Source: Sulfoacidibacillus thermotolerans (GTDB lineage: Bacteria; Bacillota; Bacilli; Alicyclobacillales; SLC66). Taken from it: a DNA stretch of 62,855 nt. This document shows positions 55,573-62,855 of this stretch, in pieces. Within the stretch, counting starts at the first letter, position 1, and each line of letters opens with the position of its first letter. The stretch lies in the NCBI RefSeq assembly GCF_003144315.1, contig NZ_MPDK01000001.1, positions 1-62,855 of the forward strand, in the 5' to 3' direction. Both the position numbers and the translations under genes were made by a program. Under the pieces are notes generated by a model. That model made no database searches. It had not been told where the DNA came from and saw only the letters and a list, made by a program, of their open reading frames with translations.

Positions 55573-56928
55573 ATGACGATGTCATTGCGAACACGGATTC
55601 ATGAGATGGGAACTGGCGCTTCACAGGCATTTAACTCAATTAGTCCCGCACATATAAATAAAGTTCAAAGGTTCGACTATCTGAGTTCAGAGTTTTTACG
55701 ATTGAAGACGCGTGTACAGGAAGTATTGCTGACGGAAATTTCTGATCCTGAAAAGTTAACGCATCACGAATTGCGAGAACGTATCGGAGAGATTGTTGAA
55801 AGAGAAAGCGAGAGAGTTCTATTTGAAAAAAACCAAGTCGTAAACATCCTTGTTGATGAAATTCTGGGATTTGGTCCGATTCAAGCGTTGCTCGATGATG
55901 CTGAAATATCGGAAATTATGATCAATGGCCCAGGTGCGATTTACGTGGAACGACTCGGGACTTTGGAAAAAACAAATCTCACATTTCGAGATGAGCTTCA
56001 TCTTCGCAATACGCTTGAAAAAATGTTGTCTTTTTCTGGTAGACGAGTTGACGAGTCAAGTCCCATGGTAGATGCACGTCTATCAGACGGTTCGCGTCTC
56101 AATGCAATTTTACGTCCATTAGCGATCGAAGGTGACGCGATTACAATCCGAAAATTTTCACGTGATCCCTTGACGATCTCACAGATGATCCAATTCAATA
56201 CCTTATCAGCAGACATGGCGACATTTTTAGAAGCCGCAGTAAAAGCAAAACTGAACATTGTCGTTTCCGGAGGAACTGGATCTGGTAAAACAACCACGCT
56301 CAATGCTTTAGCATCCTTTATTCCGCCTAGTGAGCGCATGATCACAATTGAAGATGCAGCAGAACTGCAGTTACAACATGAGCACAAGGTGAGCATGGAA
56401 GCACGTCCAATGAATGTGGAGGGACGTGGCGCGATTACAATAAGAGATCTCGTTCGCAACGCATTGCGTATGAGACCAGATCGAATCATTGTAGGTGAGG
56501 TACGCGGCGGTGAAGCTTTAGATATGTTACAGGCAATGAATACTGGTCACGAGGGTAGTTTGACTACTGTGCACGCGAACAGTCCTCGGGATGCACTTGC
56601 ACGTATTGAAACAATGGTACTTATGGCTGGTGTAGAACTGCCCATGTTAGCTGTTCGATCACAAGTGGCTTCTGCGATTGACTTGATTGTTCAGCAAACA
56701 CGATTGCTAGATGGATCGCGATGCATCGTGAAAATATCGGAGGTTGTGGGGCTTGAAAGTGGAATCATTTCTTTACAAGATCTTTTTGAATTTCAGCAAA
56801 TGGGGATGGACGAGAAGAAAAAGATTACAGGTACTTTCCGGGCCACTGGAATTCGCTCACAGCACCTCGAACGCATGCGCGCTCATGGGGTAGAATTATC
56901 CCTTGCAGTATTTGGTGTGGGAAGATGA
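55573..56928 (+). CDS. cpaF: CpaF/TadA secretion ATPase
   Basis: Hexameric motor ATPase of the Tad pilus. The 451 residues include the N-terminal FGPIQALLDDAEISEIMINGPG, Walker A GGTGSGKT at 233-240, an Asp box TIEDAAEL, a Walker B region RPDRIIVGEVRGGEALD, and His box with His326 (MNTGHEGSLTTVHAN) and His334. The start is taken as the ATG at 55573 with GGAAAGG close upstream; the ATG at 55579 is the alternative. Stop overlaps the tadB start by four nucleotides (ATGA). Confidence 0.94.
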   Translation: MTMSLRTRIHEMGTGASQAFNSISPAHINKVQRFDYLSSEFLRLKTRVQEVLLTEISDPEKLTHHELRERIGEIVERESERVLFEKNQVVNILVDEILGFGPIQALLDDAEISEIMINGPGAIYVERLGTLEKTNLTFRDELHLRNTLEKMLSFSGRRVDESSPMVDARLSDGSRLNAILRPLAIEGDAITIRKFSRDPLTISQMIQFNTLSADMATFLEAAVKAKLNIVVSGGTGSGKTTTLNALASFIPPSERMITIEDAAELQLQHEHKVSMEARPMNVEGRGAITIRDLVRNALRMRPDRIIVGEVRGGEALDMLQAMNTGHEGSLTTVHANSPRDALARIETMVLMAGVELPMLAVRSQVASAIDLIVQQTRLLDGSRCIVKISEVVGLESGIISLQDLFEFQQMGMDEKKKITGTFRATGIRSQHLERMRAHGVELSLAVFGVGR

Positions 56929-57866
56929 CAACAGACAATCTATTGAACTTTTTTATCGCGGGATTATGGAGCTTAGCCACTCTTTTTATCGGGCTAGGAA
57001 TTCGCGTTCTCCATATGCATCGCTTAACGAAGAAAAACCTTACAGCGATCATCCCCCCATTTTCTGATAGAGAGACTTCTAAGTTTAACTCTAGGCCTCT
57101 TAGTATATGGAAAATACAGAAAGCCCAGCAGGCGTGGGAACAAGGTCAGAATGCCGCCATACTAAAATTGCGCTTCACTGAATATCTCCTTATTATCTGG
57201 GCTGGCACCCTCGTTCCTGGCATTTTAGGTTATGATCTGCGCGGATTATTGGGAAGTCTGATCTTGGCGCCATTTGGAGCATTTGCTGTATGGAGCTACT
57301 TTCGTTGGAAGAAAGAGCGGATCTTGCAAATGATCGAGCGAAATCTACCTGATTTTTTACGTTCGTGGGCTACTGCACTTCGCGCCGGTCATCCAATCCT
57401 TCAAGCAATGGCTCTCGCGGCAGCAAAAATACCTGATCCATTAGGATTTGAAATTCGACGTGTATTACATAAACATGCGATTGGATACAGTCTAGAGGAG
57501 AGTCTTCAAGAGTTAACGACTCGCATTCCTTCGAGTGATTTACATTTGGCTGTTATGGTCATTAATATTCAGCGCGAGACAGGGGGATCGATGGCAGAAA
57601 TTCTTGATGATATTGTGGCTACCATTGCGGCCCGCCAACGGTTAGCACAAGAAGTTCGTGCTCTTACGGCGCAAGGGCGGTTAAGTGCATGGGTGTTAAC
57701 GGCTCTGCCTCTTGTATTAGGCGTATTTTTCTGGTACATCAATCCCACCTACATGGACGCATTATTTCACACACTGTTTGGCGACTTGCTGGTAAGTATC
57801 GCAGCCTTCTTGGTGCTTGTGGGGGGAGTACTCATTCATCGACTCGTCCGTTCACCAGAACTTTAG
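56925..57866 (+). CDS. tadB: Tad pilus inner-membrane protein TadB
   Basis: A 313-residue platform protein with a T2SF domain (about 130-260; LPDFLRSWATALRAGHPILQAMA, then RETGGSMAEILDDIVATI) and four transmembrane segments: near the N-terminus, about 85-125 as two, and two at the C-terminus (about 248-305). It pairs with TadC to anchor the CpaF motor. Its start overlaps the cpaF stop by four nucleotides. tadC follows 17 nt later. Confidence 0.9.
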   Translation: MTTDNLLNFFIAGLWSLATLFIGLGIRVLHMHRLTKKNLTAIIPPFSDRETSKFNSRPLSIWKIQKAQQAWEQGQNAAILKLRFTEYLLIIWAGTLVPGILGYDLRGLLGSLILAPFGAFAVWSYFRWKKERILQMIERNLPDFLRSWATALRAGHPILQAMALAAAKIPDPLGFEIRRVLHKHAIGYSLEESLQELTTRIPSSDLHLAVMVINIQRETGGSMAEILDDIVATIAARQRLAQEVRALTAQGRLSAWVLTALPLVLGVFFWYINPTYMDALFHTLFGDLLVSIAAFLVLVGGVLIHRLVRSPEL

Positions 57867-57883
57867 ATTAGGAGAGCGTATCT

Positions 57884-58816
57884 ATGTTACAAGCAGAAAA
57901 ATACTTAATCGTCTTATTGATCGTCTCTTGCTTTGTTGTATTGGCAAAATGGCAACGAGACCGCAAAGATTATGAACGCCAAAAAATCATTCATGATCGG
58001 ATGCGACTCTATCATATTCAGCGACAGGATTCATTTGATGAACTGTCGATCTCATTTTGGGAGCGCGTTATGATGCCGTTTTGGCACAAATTATTTGAAT
58101 CGCTCTTTCATCTACTCACGCCGCAAAATATGCGTCACAAATGGATACAACAACTGCAACAAGCAGGAAGTTCATTACGTATAGAACAGTTTGTGATCAT
58201 GCGCTTTGCATTTTCTCTTGTAATGATGGCAGTTGGTGTGTATTTGGCAATGTGGATTCCCGCCTTATCTCCGAGTGAACGAGTCCTCCTTCCTATCTTC
58301 TTTGCGGGAAGCATGTACTTATTTATAGGAGCTCGTTTGAAAACTGCGGCACAAAAGCGACTCAAACAGCTAGAGCGTTCGCTCCCGGAAGTTTTTGATT
58401 TGCTAAGTGTGAGTGTAGTAGCTGGATTAGGGTTTGATAGTGCATTGTATAAAATGGTAAAAAACATGCCAGAAAGTCCTGCAAAGGATGAATTTGGTCG
58501 GGTTTTATCTGATATGCGCCTTGGAATGAGCCGGACAGATGCTTTGCGTGCACTGGCTGAACGAACTCATTTGCCTGAATTGCATCGATTTGCTTCTCTT
58601 GTCACACAGTCAGATCGCATGGGGGGTGGCATTGCTGTGGCCTTAAAGGCACAGGCACAAGACATCAAGAACACAAGGAGTATGCGTGCTCGAGAGAAAG
58701 CTGCATTAATCCCAGTGAAGATCATCTTTCCCATGATTGTATTTATATTTCCCGCTATTTTTGTCGTAATCTTAGGTCCTGCTATTCTCTCGTTCATACA
58801 GGTGTTTCATGGATAG
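57884..58816 (+). CDS. tadC: Tad pilus inner-membrane protein TadC
   Basis: A 310-residue partner of TadB. A hydrophobic N-terminal segment (about 7-25) is followed by two further segments (about 105-150) and the T2SF domain (about 165-290; LPEVFDLLSVSVVAGLGFDSALYK), ending in a hydrophobic helix. AGGAGAG lies 6 nt before the ATG. Its last eight bases overlap the start of the DUF192 gene. Confidence 0.9.
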   Translation: MLQAEKYLIVLLIVSCFVVLAKWQRDRKDYERQKIIHDRMRLYHIQRQDSFDELSISFWERVMMPFWHKLFESLFHLLTPQNMRHKWIQQLQQAGSSLRIEQFVIMRFAFSLVMMAVGVYLAMWIPALSPSERVLLPIFFAGSMYLFIGARLKTAAQKRLKQLERSLPEVFDLLSVSVVAGLGFDSALYKMVKNMPESPAKDEFGRVLSDMRLGMSRTDALRALAERTHLPELHRFASLVTQSDRMGGGIAVALKAQAQDIKNTRSMRAREKAALIPVKIIFPMIVFIFPAIFVVILGPAILSFIQVFHG

Positions 58817-59210
58817 TTTTACGAGCAATCTCTTCCAACGAAAAGTAACAGTCATCAATCGGCGGACAGATTCTGTGATTAGCACTGGTGTATATGTGGC
58901 CCACTCATTTTGGCAAAAGTTTCGCGGCCTCATGGGAACATCAACCCTATCGAAGGACGAAGGCATGTTATTTCCACGTACCCATGCGGTGCATATGTTT
59001 TTTATGCGATATCCACTGTTGATTGTCTATCTCTCTACAGATTTCACAGTCTTACAAATGATTGAACTTAACCCGTGGGAAGTAAGTCCAATTGTGTGGG
59101 ATGCATCTTGGGTATTAGAATTGCCAACGAGTAAAAATCAGGAAATTTTCTTGGGGGATACTTTGCAGATTTTTCCTACCATTTTAGCGAAGAGTCCAGA
59201 TAACAAATGA
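58809..59210 (+). CDS. DUF192 family protein within the Tad operon
   Basis: A 133-residue protein with the DUF192 core: a start (about 15-30, VINRRTDSVISTGVYVAHSFWQKFRGLMG), then GMLFPRTHAVHMFFMRYPLLIVYLSTDFTVLQM. The family is broadly conserved and has no assigned biochemical function. It lacks a signal peptide, unlike many secreted members. Start ATG overlaps tadC by eight nucleotides, so its translation is coupled to the pilus genes and a pilus-related role is likely. Confidence 0.85.
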   Translation: MDSFTSNLFQRKVTVINRRTDSVISTGVYVAHSFWQKFRGLMGTSTLSKDEGMLFPRTHAVHMFFMRYPLLIVYLSTDFTVLQMIELNPWEVSPIVWDASWVLELPTSKNQEIFLGDTLQIFPTILAKSPDNK

Positions 59211-59242
59211 AGAAACAAAAGAAACTGGAAGAGTGATGAAAA

Positions 59243-60043
59243 ATGAAAACATTCATCTCGCGTTTGATAAGGCTTCGCGCACATTTTCAATCTATAATTT
59301 ACGATCAACAAGGACAAGCACTCGTTGAAGCAGCATTTGTCTTACCTCTTTTTCTTCTTCTAGTACTTGGTGGAATCACTTTGTTTTTTACATTAGGTGC
59401 GCGTCAAGCTGCCGCAAATGCAGCTACAGCCGCGTATCAAGATGCGTTAGTCGGCGATAGCGCGCAACAAATTGCCATAAGTGTGGGAAATCAACTCGCG
59501 CTTGCTCCTGGACTCTCGATTGAGAGTGTGATTGTAAATGATTCGTCTGCAACAACTTCAAGTATAGGAAGTGGATCTACAACAGCGACTTACTTGCCGC
59601 CTCATGCATCTGGAGATACGCAAGTCATCGTTAATGTTACACAAAAGCAGCCTGCCATTATGACTGCAAAGGGTTTAGAAGTTCAGGTAAACCCTAGTGC
59701 ATTGGATGAGATTTTACAACAGACAGGGATTTCTCAACTCCTAGGCAACCCCAATGCATCTTCTGACGGATGGGTTCCGCTCAATTCAATGGGGCTTACA
59801 GGTTGGACGAATGCTGGGTTACTTTCTTACAACGGCATGGGTTTACTAAATGTGTTAGGTGTACCCCTAGGTGTGAATGATGGGCAAGTGACGGGGGTCC
59901 GATTGACAGGTGTAACTCAAACACCCGCGATGGTGTTCGTGGATTTTCGGTTAAGTAACTATCATCCTGTAGGCCCCACCTTCGGGTTATTGCCAACATC
60001 GATGAATTGGTCATTTAAGCTTGGAACCCAATCAAGTTCTTGA
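59243..60043 (+). CDS. tadE: TadE-like pseudopilin
   Basis: A 266-residue protein with a prepilin-type N-terminus: a basic leader, GQALVEAAFVLPLFLLLVLGGITLFF (about 34-56) in which Glu sits at mature +5 after Gly, then ARQAAANAATAAYQDALV. The remaining 200 residues are a Ser/Thr/Val/Gly-rich extracellular domain, longer than usual for TadE, without cysteines. It is probably processed by the prepilin peptidase and incorporated as a minor subunit. GGAAGAG lies 9 nt before the ATG. It follows DUF192 by 32 nt. Confidence 0.8.
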   Translation: MKTFISRLIRLRAHFQSIIYDQQGQALVEAAFVLPLFLLLVLGGITLFFTLGARQAAANAATAAYQDALVGDSAQQIAISVGNQLALAPGLSIESVIVNDSSATTSSIGSGSTTATYLPPHASGDTQVIVNVTQKQPAIMTAKGLEVQVNPSALDEILQQTGISQLLGNPNASSDGWVPLNSMGLTGWTNAGLLSYNGMGLLNVLGVPLGVNDGQVTGVRLTGVTQTPAMVFVDFRLSNYHPVGPTFGLLPTSMNWSFKLGTQSSS

Positions 60044-60113
60044 GATTGGTCCTCGCCCCTCACAAGCAAAAACCTTGAAAAATCGATTGGATTGTAAAGA
60101 AGGGGGGCTATTG

Positions 60114-61301
60114 ATGTTTACCGTGTATGTAGCTATTCGAGCACAACTGCAACCACAACTCGTTACGGCGGTGAAACAAATCCCTCATGCTGTGTTCATC
60201 GGGAGTTCTGTGCATTTGCGACAAGCACTAGAAGAATGTGCAGTCGAGCATCCTGACGTCCTTTTGGTTGACGATCATTTACTCGTTGAAGACATTCAGT
60301 TAGTAGATCAAATTACTAGTATTTCATATCCCATTGTGTTTTTTGCCTCTTCATTGGACACAGAAGCAATTTCACGTGCATTAATCATTCATGCACAAGA
60401 TTTCCTTGATATGGACAATTGGACTGTGGAATTATCCGCAACATTGTCGCGAGCAGCCGTCTCCATACAACGCGACCCTACAAAGGAAGGACGAGTTTTT
60501 GTCGTCTTTTCATCAAAAGGAGGAGTAGGGAAAACGACATTAAGTGTCAACTTAGCGATTGCTTTAGCAAAAAAATATAGGCAACCAGTAGCAATTCTAG
60601 ATTTGGATGTTCAGTTCGGAGATGCGGCATTTTTGGTGGGCGATACTCCAGAGATGACTTTATATGACGTGATCAAAGAAACAACAACTGTGAACGAAGC
60701 GACGATTTCACATGCTCTTAAAGAAGTAACAGAGCAAGTGTATCTGCTAGCTGCTCCAAATAACCCAGAAGAAGCGGAAGATATAACGGCAGATCACGTG
60801 GTTCAAATCCTAAGGTGGTTGCGTAAACGACATGCTTTTGTTGTAGTGGATACCACGCCTGGTTATACAGATATCAATTTAGCAGCTTTCGATTTTTCGG
60901 ATGCGATTTTGACGATCTGTACCCCTGATGTAATGACCTTGCGCACAGTCGTGCAAGCACTTCAGGTTTTTTATAATGGATTTCATTATACAAAAGAGAA
61001 AATTCGCATCGTCTTAAATCGCAGTGGGTCTAAAACAGGCGTGGAGACATCAGATATCACCCGCGTTTTACAAACTCCGATCTCATTTCAATTGCCTAGT
61101 GATGGATCGTATCCTGTTGAAGCTGCGAATGAAGGAAAGCCCTTACTCCTTAAATTTCCTGAATCTGTATTGTCACGTTCAATTCAGTATATGGCCAATG
61201 AACTTATCCAAGAAATAGAAGGACAGAATCAAACTGAAAAAAATAAAGGTCAATCCAAACACCCATTCATTTCTAAAATTATAAGTAAATTTCACAAATA
61301 A
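60114..61301 (+). CDS. CpaE/TadZ-like ATPase, copy 2
   Basis: A 395-residue paralogue of the cpaE-like protein at 54405. An N-terminal receiver-like domain (about 1-110) contains DVLLVDDHLL; a ParA/MinD ATPase follows with KGGVGKTT at 135-142, LDLDVQFGDAAFLVGD and DTTPGYTDINLAAFD. AAGGGGGG lies 6 nt before the ATG. Both copies in one operon suggests specialised localisation roles or a heteromeric pair. The C-terminus is Lys/Gln-rich. Last gene of the Tad operon. Confidence 0.88.
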   Translation: MFTVYVAIRAQLQPQLVTAVKQIPHAVFIGSSVHLRQALEECAVEHPDVLLVDDHLLVEDIQLVDQITSISYPIVFFASSLDTEAISRALIIHAQDFLDMDNWTVELSATLSRAAVSIQRDPTKEGRVFVVFSSKGGVGKTTLSVNLAIALAKKYRQPVAILDLDVQFGDAAFLVGDTPEMTLYDVIKETTTVNEATISHALKEVTEQVYLLAAPNNPEEAEDITADHVVQILRWLRKRHAFVVVDTTPGYTDINLAAFDFSDAILTICTPDVMTLRTVVQALQVFYNGFHYTKEKIRIVLNRSGSKTGVETSDITRVLQTPISFQLPSDGSYPVEAANEGKPLLLKFPESVLSRSIQYMANELIQEIEGQNQTEKNKGQSKHPFISKIISKFHK

Positions 61302-61304
61302 GTA

Positions 61305-61348
61305 GAGGGTCGTGCTGACTTAAGGTTAACAAATAACTAGGGACCCTC
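61305..61348 (+). terminator. Weak hairpin after the Tad operon
   Basis: GAGGGTC (61305-61311) pairs with GACCCTC (61342-61348) over a 30-nt loop, without a T run. Tentative. Confidence 0.3.
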
Positions 61349-61469
61349 CTCCAAAAAGACTAACTTCTATTAGTTAAAATGAAAGTGGCGGCTCGATAGC
61401 GATTCCTGTATGTTTTATGTAGTTATCGTCTTGCACTACATAGATCACAAAGAGAAAGGACATCACGCC

Positions 61470-62741
61470 ATGGATATGATCTCTCGTGAAGCAGCTTTAG
61501 CAAAGTTACAATCTCATCAACGAATTTATGTTCAGGGCATGGCTTCTACGCCACATGGTCTACTTGAAGAATTGGCACAGCGTGGTCGTGAACTTGAAGC
61601 TGTTGAACTCTTTCATCTTCATGTAGAAGGAGATACTCCTTGGATTACAACCGATCTTAGCGGTCATATTTATGACCGCTCACTATTTATCGGGAAAAAT
61701 ATGCGAGATCATGTGCGAGAAGGTCGTGCATCTTATGTTCCATTGTTTCTTTCCGAAATCCCGTGGTTCTTGTCACAGCCCGCCTTTCGGCCGGATGTTG
61801 TTTTTTTAAACGTAAGTCCACCTGATGCGCATGGCTACGTGAGTTTAGGTCCTACGCTTGAAGCAACGAGAACGGCAATTGCAAACGCGCAAGTTGTCAT
61901 CGCTCAAATTAACAAACATGTTCCAAGAGTGCTAGGCGATGCATTGATTCCAATGGATCACATCACCTATGGAGTTGCCTGGGAAGAACCGCTCTCAGCA
62001 AAAGAAGCAACAGAAATTGATCCTGTCACAGAAAAAATCGGCTACTATGTCGCGAGTTTAATTGAAAATCGTTCTACCTTACAACTTGGCATCGGGAATA
62101 TTCCAGATGCTGTGTTACGCCAACTTGTAAACCATCAGGATTTAGGCATTCACAGTGAAATGATTTCTGACGGAGTGCAAACTCTGGCCGAAAAAGGAGT
62201 GATCACAGGACGCTATAAAACAACTGATCCAGGGAAAATAGTCGCAACCTTTGCCTTTGGCACTCCGGAACTTTATCGGTTTTTAGACGATCATCCACTT
62301 ATTTCACTGCGGGATGTCGATTATACAAATGACACAGCCGTGATTCGCCAAAATTCTCGTATGGTATCAATTAATTCAGCGATCGAAATCGATCTCACCG
62401 GACAAGTCGTCGCTGAATCGATTGGTTCTCAAGTGATTTCTGGTGTTGGCGGACAAATGGATTTTGTCCGTGGGGCAAGTCTCTCTCCTGAAGGAAAATC
62501 CATTATCGCTCTACCCTCGCAAACGCGATCAGGACAATCGCGTATCGTAGCTACACTGAAACCAGGAGCCGGCGTGACAACCACACGTAATCATGTGCAG
62601 TACGTTGTAACGGAGTATGGGATTGCCGATTTACATGGAAAAAGCTTAGAAGAACGGGCGCGCAACTTAATTGCGATCGCACATCCAGCAAACCGCGAAG
62701 CACTTATACAAGCCGCCAAAACGATGTGGAAAGGGTTCTAA
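61470..62741 (+). CDS. Acetyl-CoA hydrolase/CoA-transferase family
   Basis: A 423-residue family I CoA-transferase-like protein of the acetyl-CoA hydrolase/4-hydroxybutyrate CoA-transferase group. N-terminal LFHLHVEGDTPW, LNVSPPDAHGYVSLG, then QLGIGNIPDAVLRQL and HSEMISDGV with likely catalytic Glu230, and C-terminal GVGGQMDFVRGASLSPEGKS and VVTEYGIADLHGKS. Transfers CoA between short-chain acids; donor and acceptor unknown. GAAAGGA lies 9 nt before the ATG. It is 168 nt past the pilus genes and appears unrelated to them. Confidence 0.9.
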   Translation: MDMISREAALAKLQSHQRIYVQGMASTPHGLLEELAQRGRELEAVELFHLHVEGDTPWITTDLSGHIYDRSLFIGKNMRDHVREGRASYVPLFLSEIPWFLSQPAFRPDVVFLNVSPPDAHGYVSLGPTLEATRTAIANAQVVIAQINKHVPRVLGDALIPMDHITYGVAWEEPLSAKEATEIDPVTEKIGYYVASLIENRSTLQLGIGNIPDAVLRQLVNHQDLGIHSEMISDGVQTLAEKGVITGRYKTTDPGKIVATFAFGTPELYRFLDDHPLISLRDVDYTNDTAVIRQNSRMVSINSAIEIDLTGQVVAESIGSQVISGVGGQMDFVRGASLSPEGKSIIALPSQTRSGQSRIVATLKPGAGVTTTRNHVQYVVTEYGIADLHGKSLEERARNLIAIAHPANREALIQAAKTMWKGF

Positions 62742-62855
62742 GTAGAGAGCAGTATGTGCAGACAGGATTGAATTGATACGCAGTATGTTTGAGATAACAG
62801 GAATAAATTACAACGTATTTTTTTCAAAATAGGCTTTGACAGAGCAAAACAGGGT
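62742..62855. other. Window edge, possible start of next promoter
   Basis: No gene seen. TTGACA at 62836-62841 matches a -35 hexamer whose -10 would fall beyond the window. Confidence 0.3.

Noticed and set aside
55998-56489. Minus-strand frame of 163 codons inside cpaF
   Set aside because: Opposite a conserved ATPase domain, without a Shine-Dalgarno site or a recognisable motif.

Overview
The window reads as a chromosomal segment of an endospore-forming member of the Bacillota (Bacilli), most likely a relative of Alicyclobacillaceae. The evidence is spoIVA, sleB-ypeB, the TRAP protein MtrB, heptaprenyl diphosphate synthase with MenG (menaquinone), CcpA, MecA, a serine-type T-box, and Bacillus-like gene order over long stretches (sleB-ypeB-pilZ ... 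cmk-plsC-S1 protein-der-plsY-gpsA ... spoIVA, and mtrB-hepS-menG-hepT-ndk-cheR). The family assignment is inference. Base composition looks moderate. I see no transposase, integrase, phage gene or CRISPR array; both tRNAs stand alone.

Layout. 1-3.5 kb (minus): a T-box-controlled serine operon (class V aminotransferase, serA, small membrane protein). 3.5-9.7 kb: mostly single genes (Sir2-type deacylase, leucyl aminopeptidase, PrsW, a DUF2797 protein, a DUF1450-like protein, an HtrA-type protease core) with several small unknown genes. 9.7-14.6 kb: a consensus promoter, a ykkC-class riboswitch (probably ppGpp-sensing) with its terminator, then the large subunit of glutamate synthase. 14.6-26 kb: methyltransferase, folE, a phosphoesterase, an operon running from an SprT-like protein through a UvrD-like helicase to ccpA, then mecA, an M20 peptidase, ddl, and glutamate dehydrogenase. 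26-38 kb: germination genes followed by a long core operon for nucleotide, phospholipid, GTPase and lipoylation functions. 38-46.5 kb: spoIVA with a candidate sigma-E promoter, an acyl-CoA synthetase, tRNA-Pro, the mtrB/menaquinone cluster, ndk, cheR, tRNA-Gly. 46.6-53.1 kb: thioesterase, EAL-domain protein, cobalamin riboswitch plus nickel/cobalt transporter, nitroreductase, and a divergent oxidoreductase/GntR pair. 53.1-61.3 kb: a Tad-type pilus operon. The window ends with a CoA-transferase.

How the genes work together. Amino-acid and nitrogen status is read by three RNA or protein devices: the T-box (uncharged tRNA-Ser), the ykkC-class riboswitch before gltB, and TRAP (tryptophan). CcpA adds carbon control. 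GlnA/GltB-type assimilation and catabolic glutamate dehydrogenase are both represented through gltB and gdh. GcvH and the LipM octanoyltransferase sit side by side as substrate and enzyme. HepS, HepT and MenG make the menaquinone side chain and perform the last methylation. The Tad locus carries pilin, CpaB, two CpaE-like ATPases, the CpaF motor, TadB, TadC and a TadE-like pseudopilin, with a DUF192 gene wedged in; the prepilin peptidase is not in the window.

The items I find most worth following are the gltB riboswitch, the Tad operon with its embedded DUF192 protein and duplicated CpaE, a probable AUU start codon in the phosphoesterase at 16.5-17.2 kb, the helicase-ccpA translational coupling, and a set of small well-initiated unknown genes. 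Start codons were chosen by eye from Shine-Dalgarno spacing; family calls rest on recognised motifs and have not been checked by database search.
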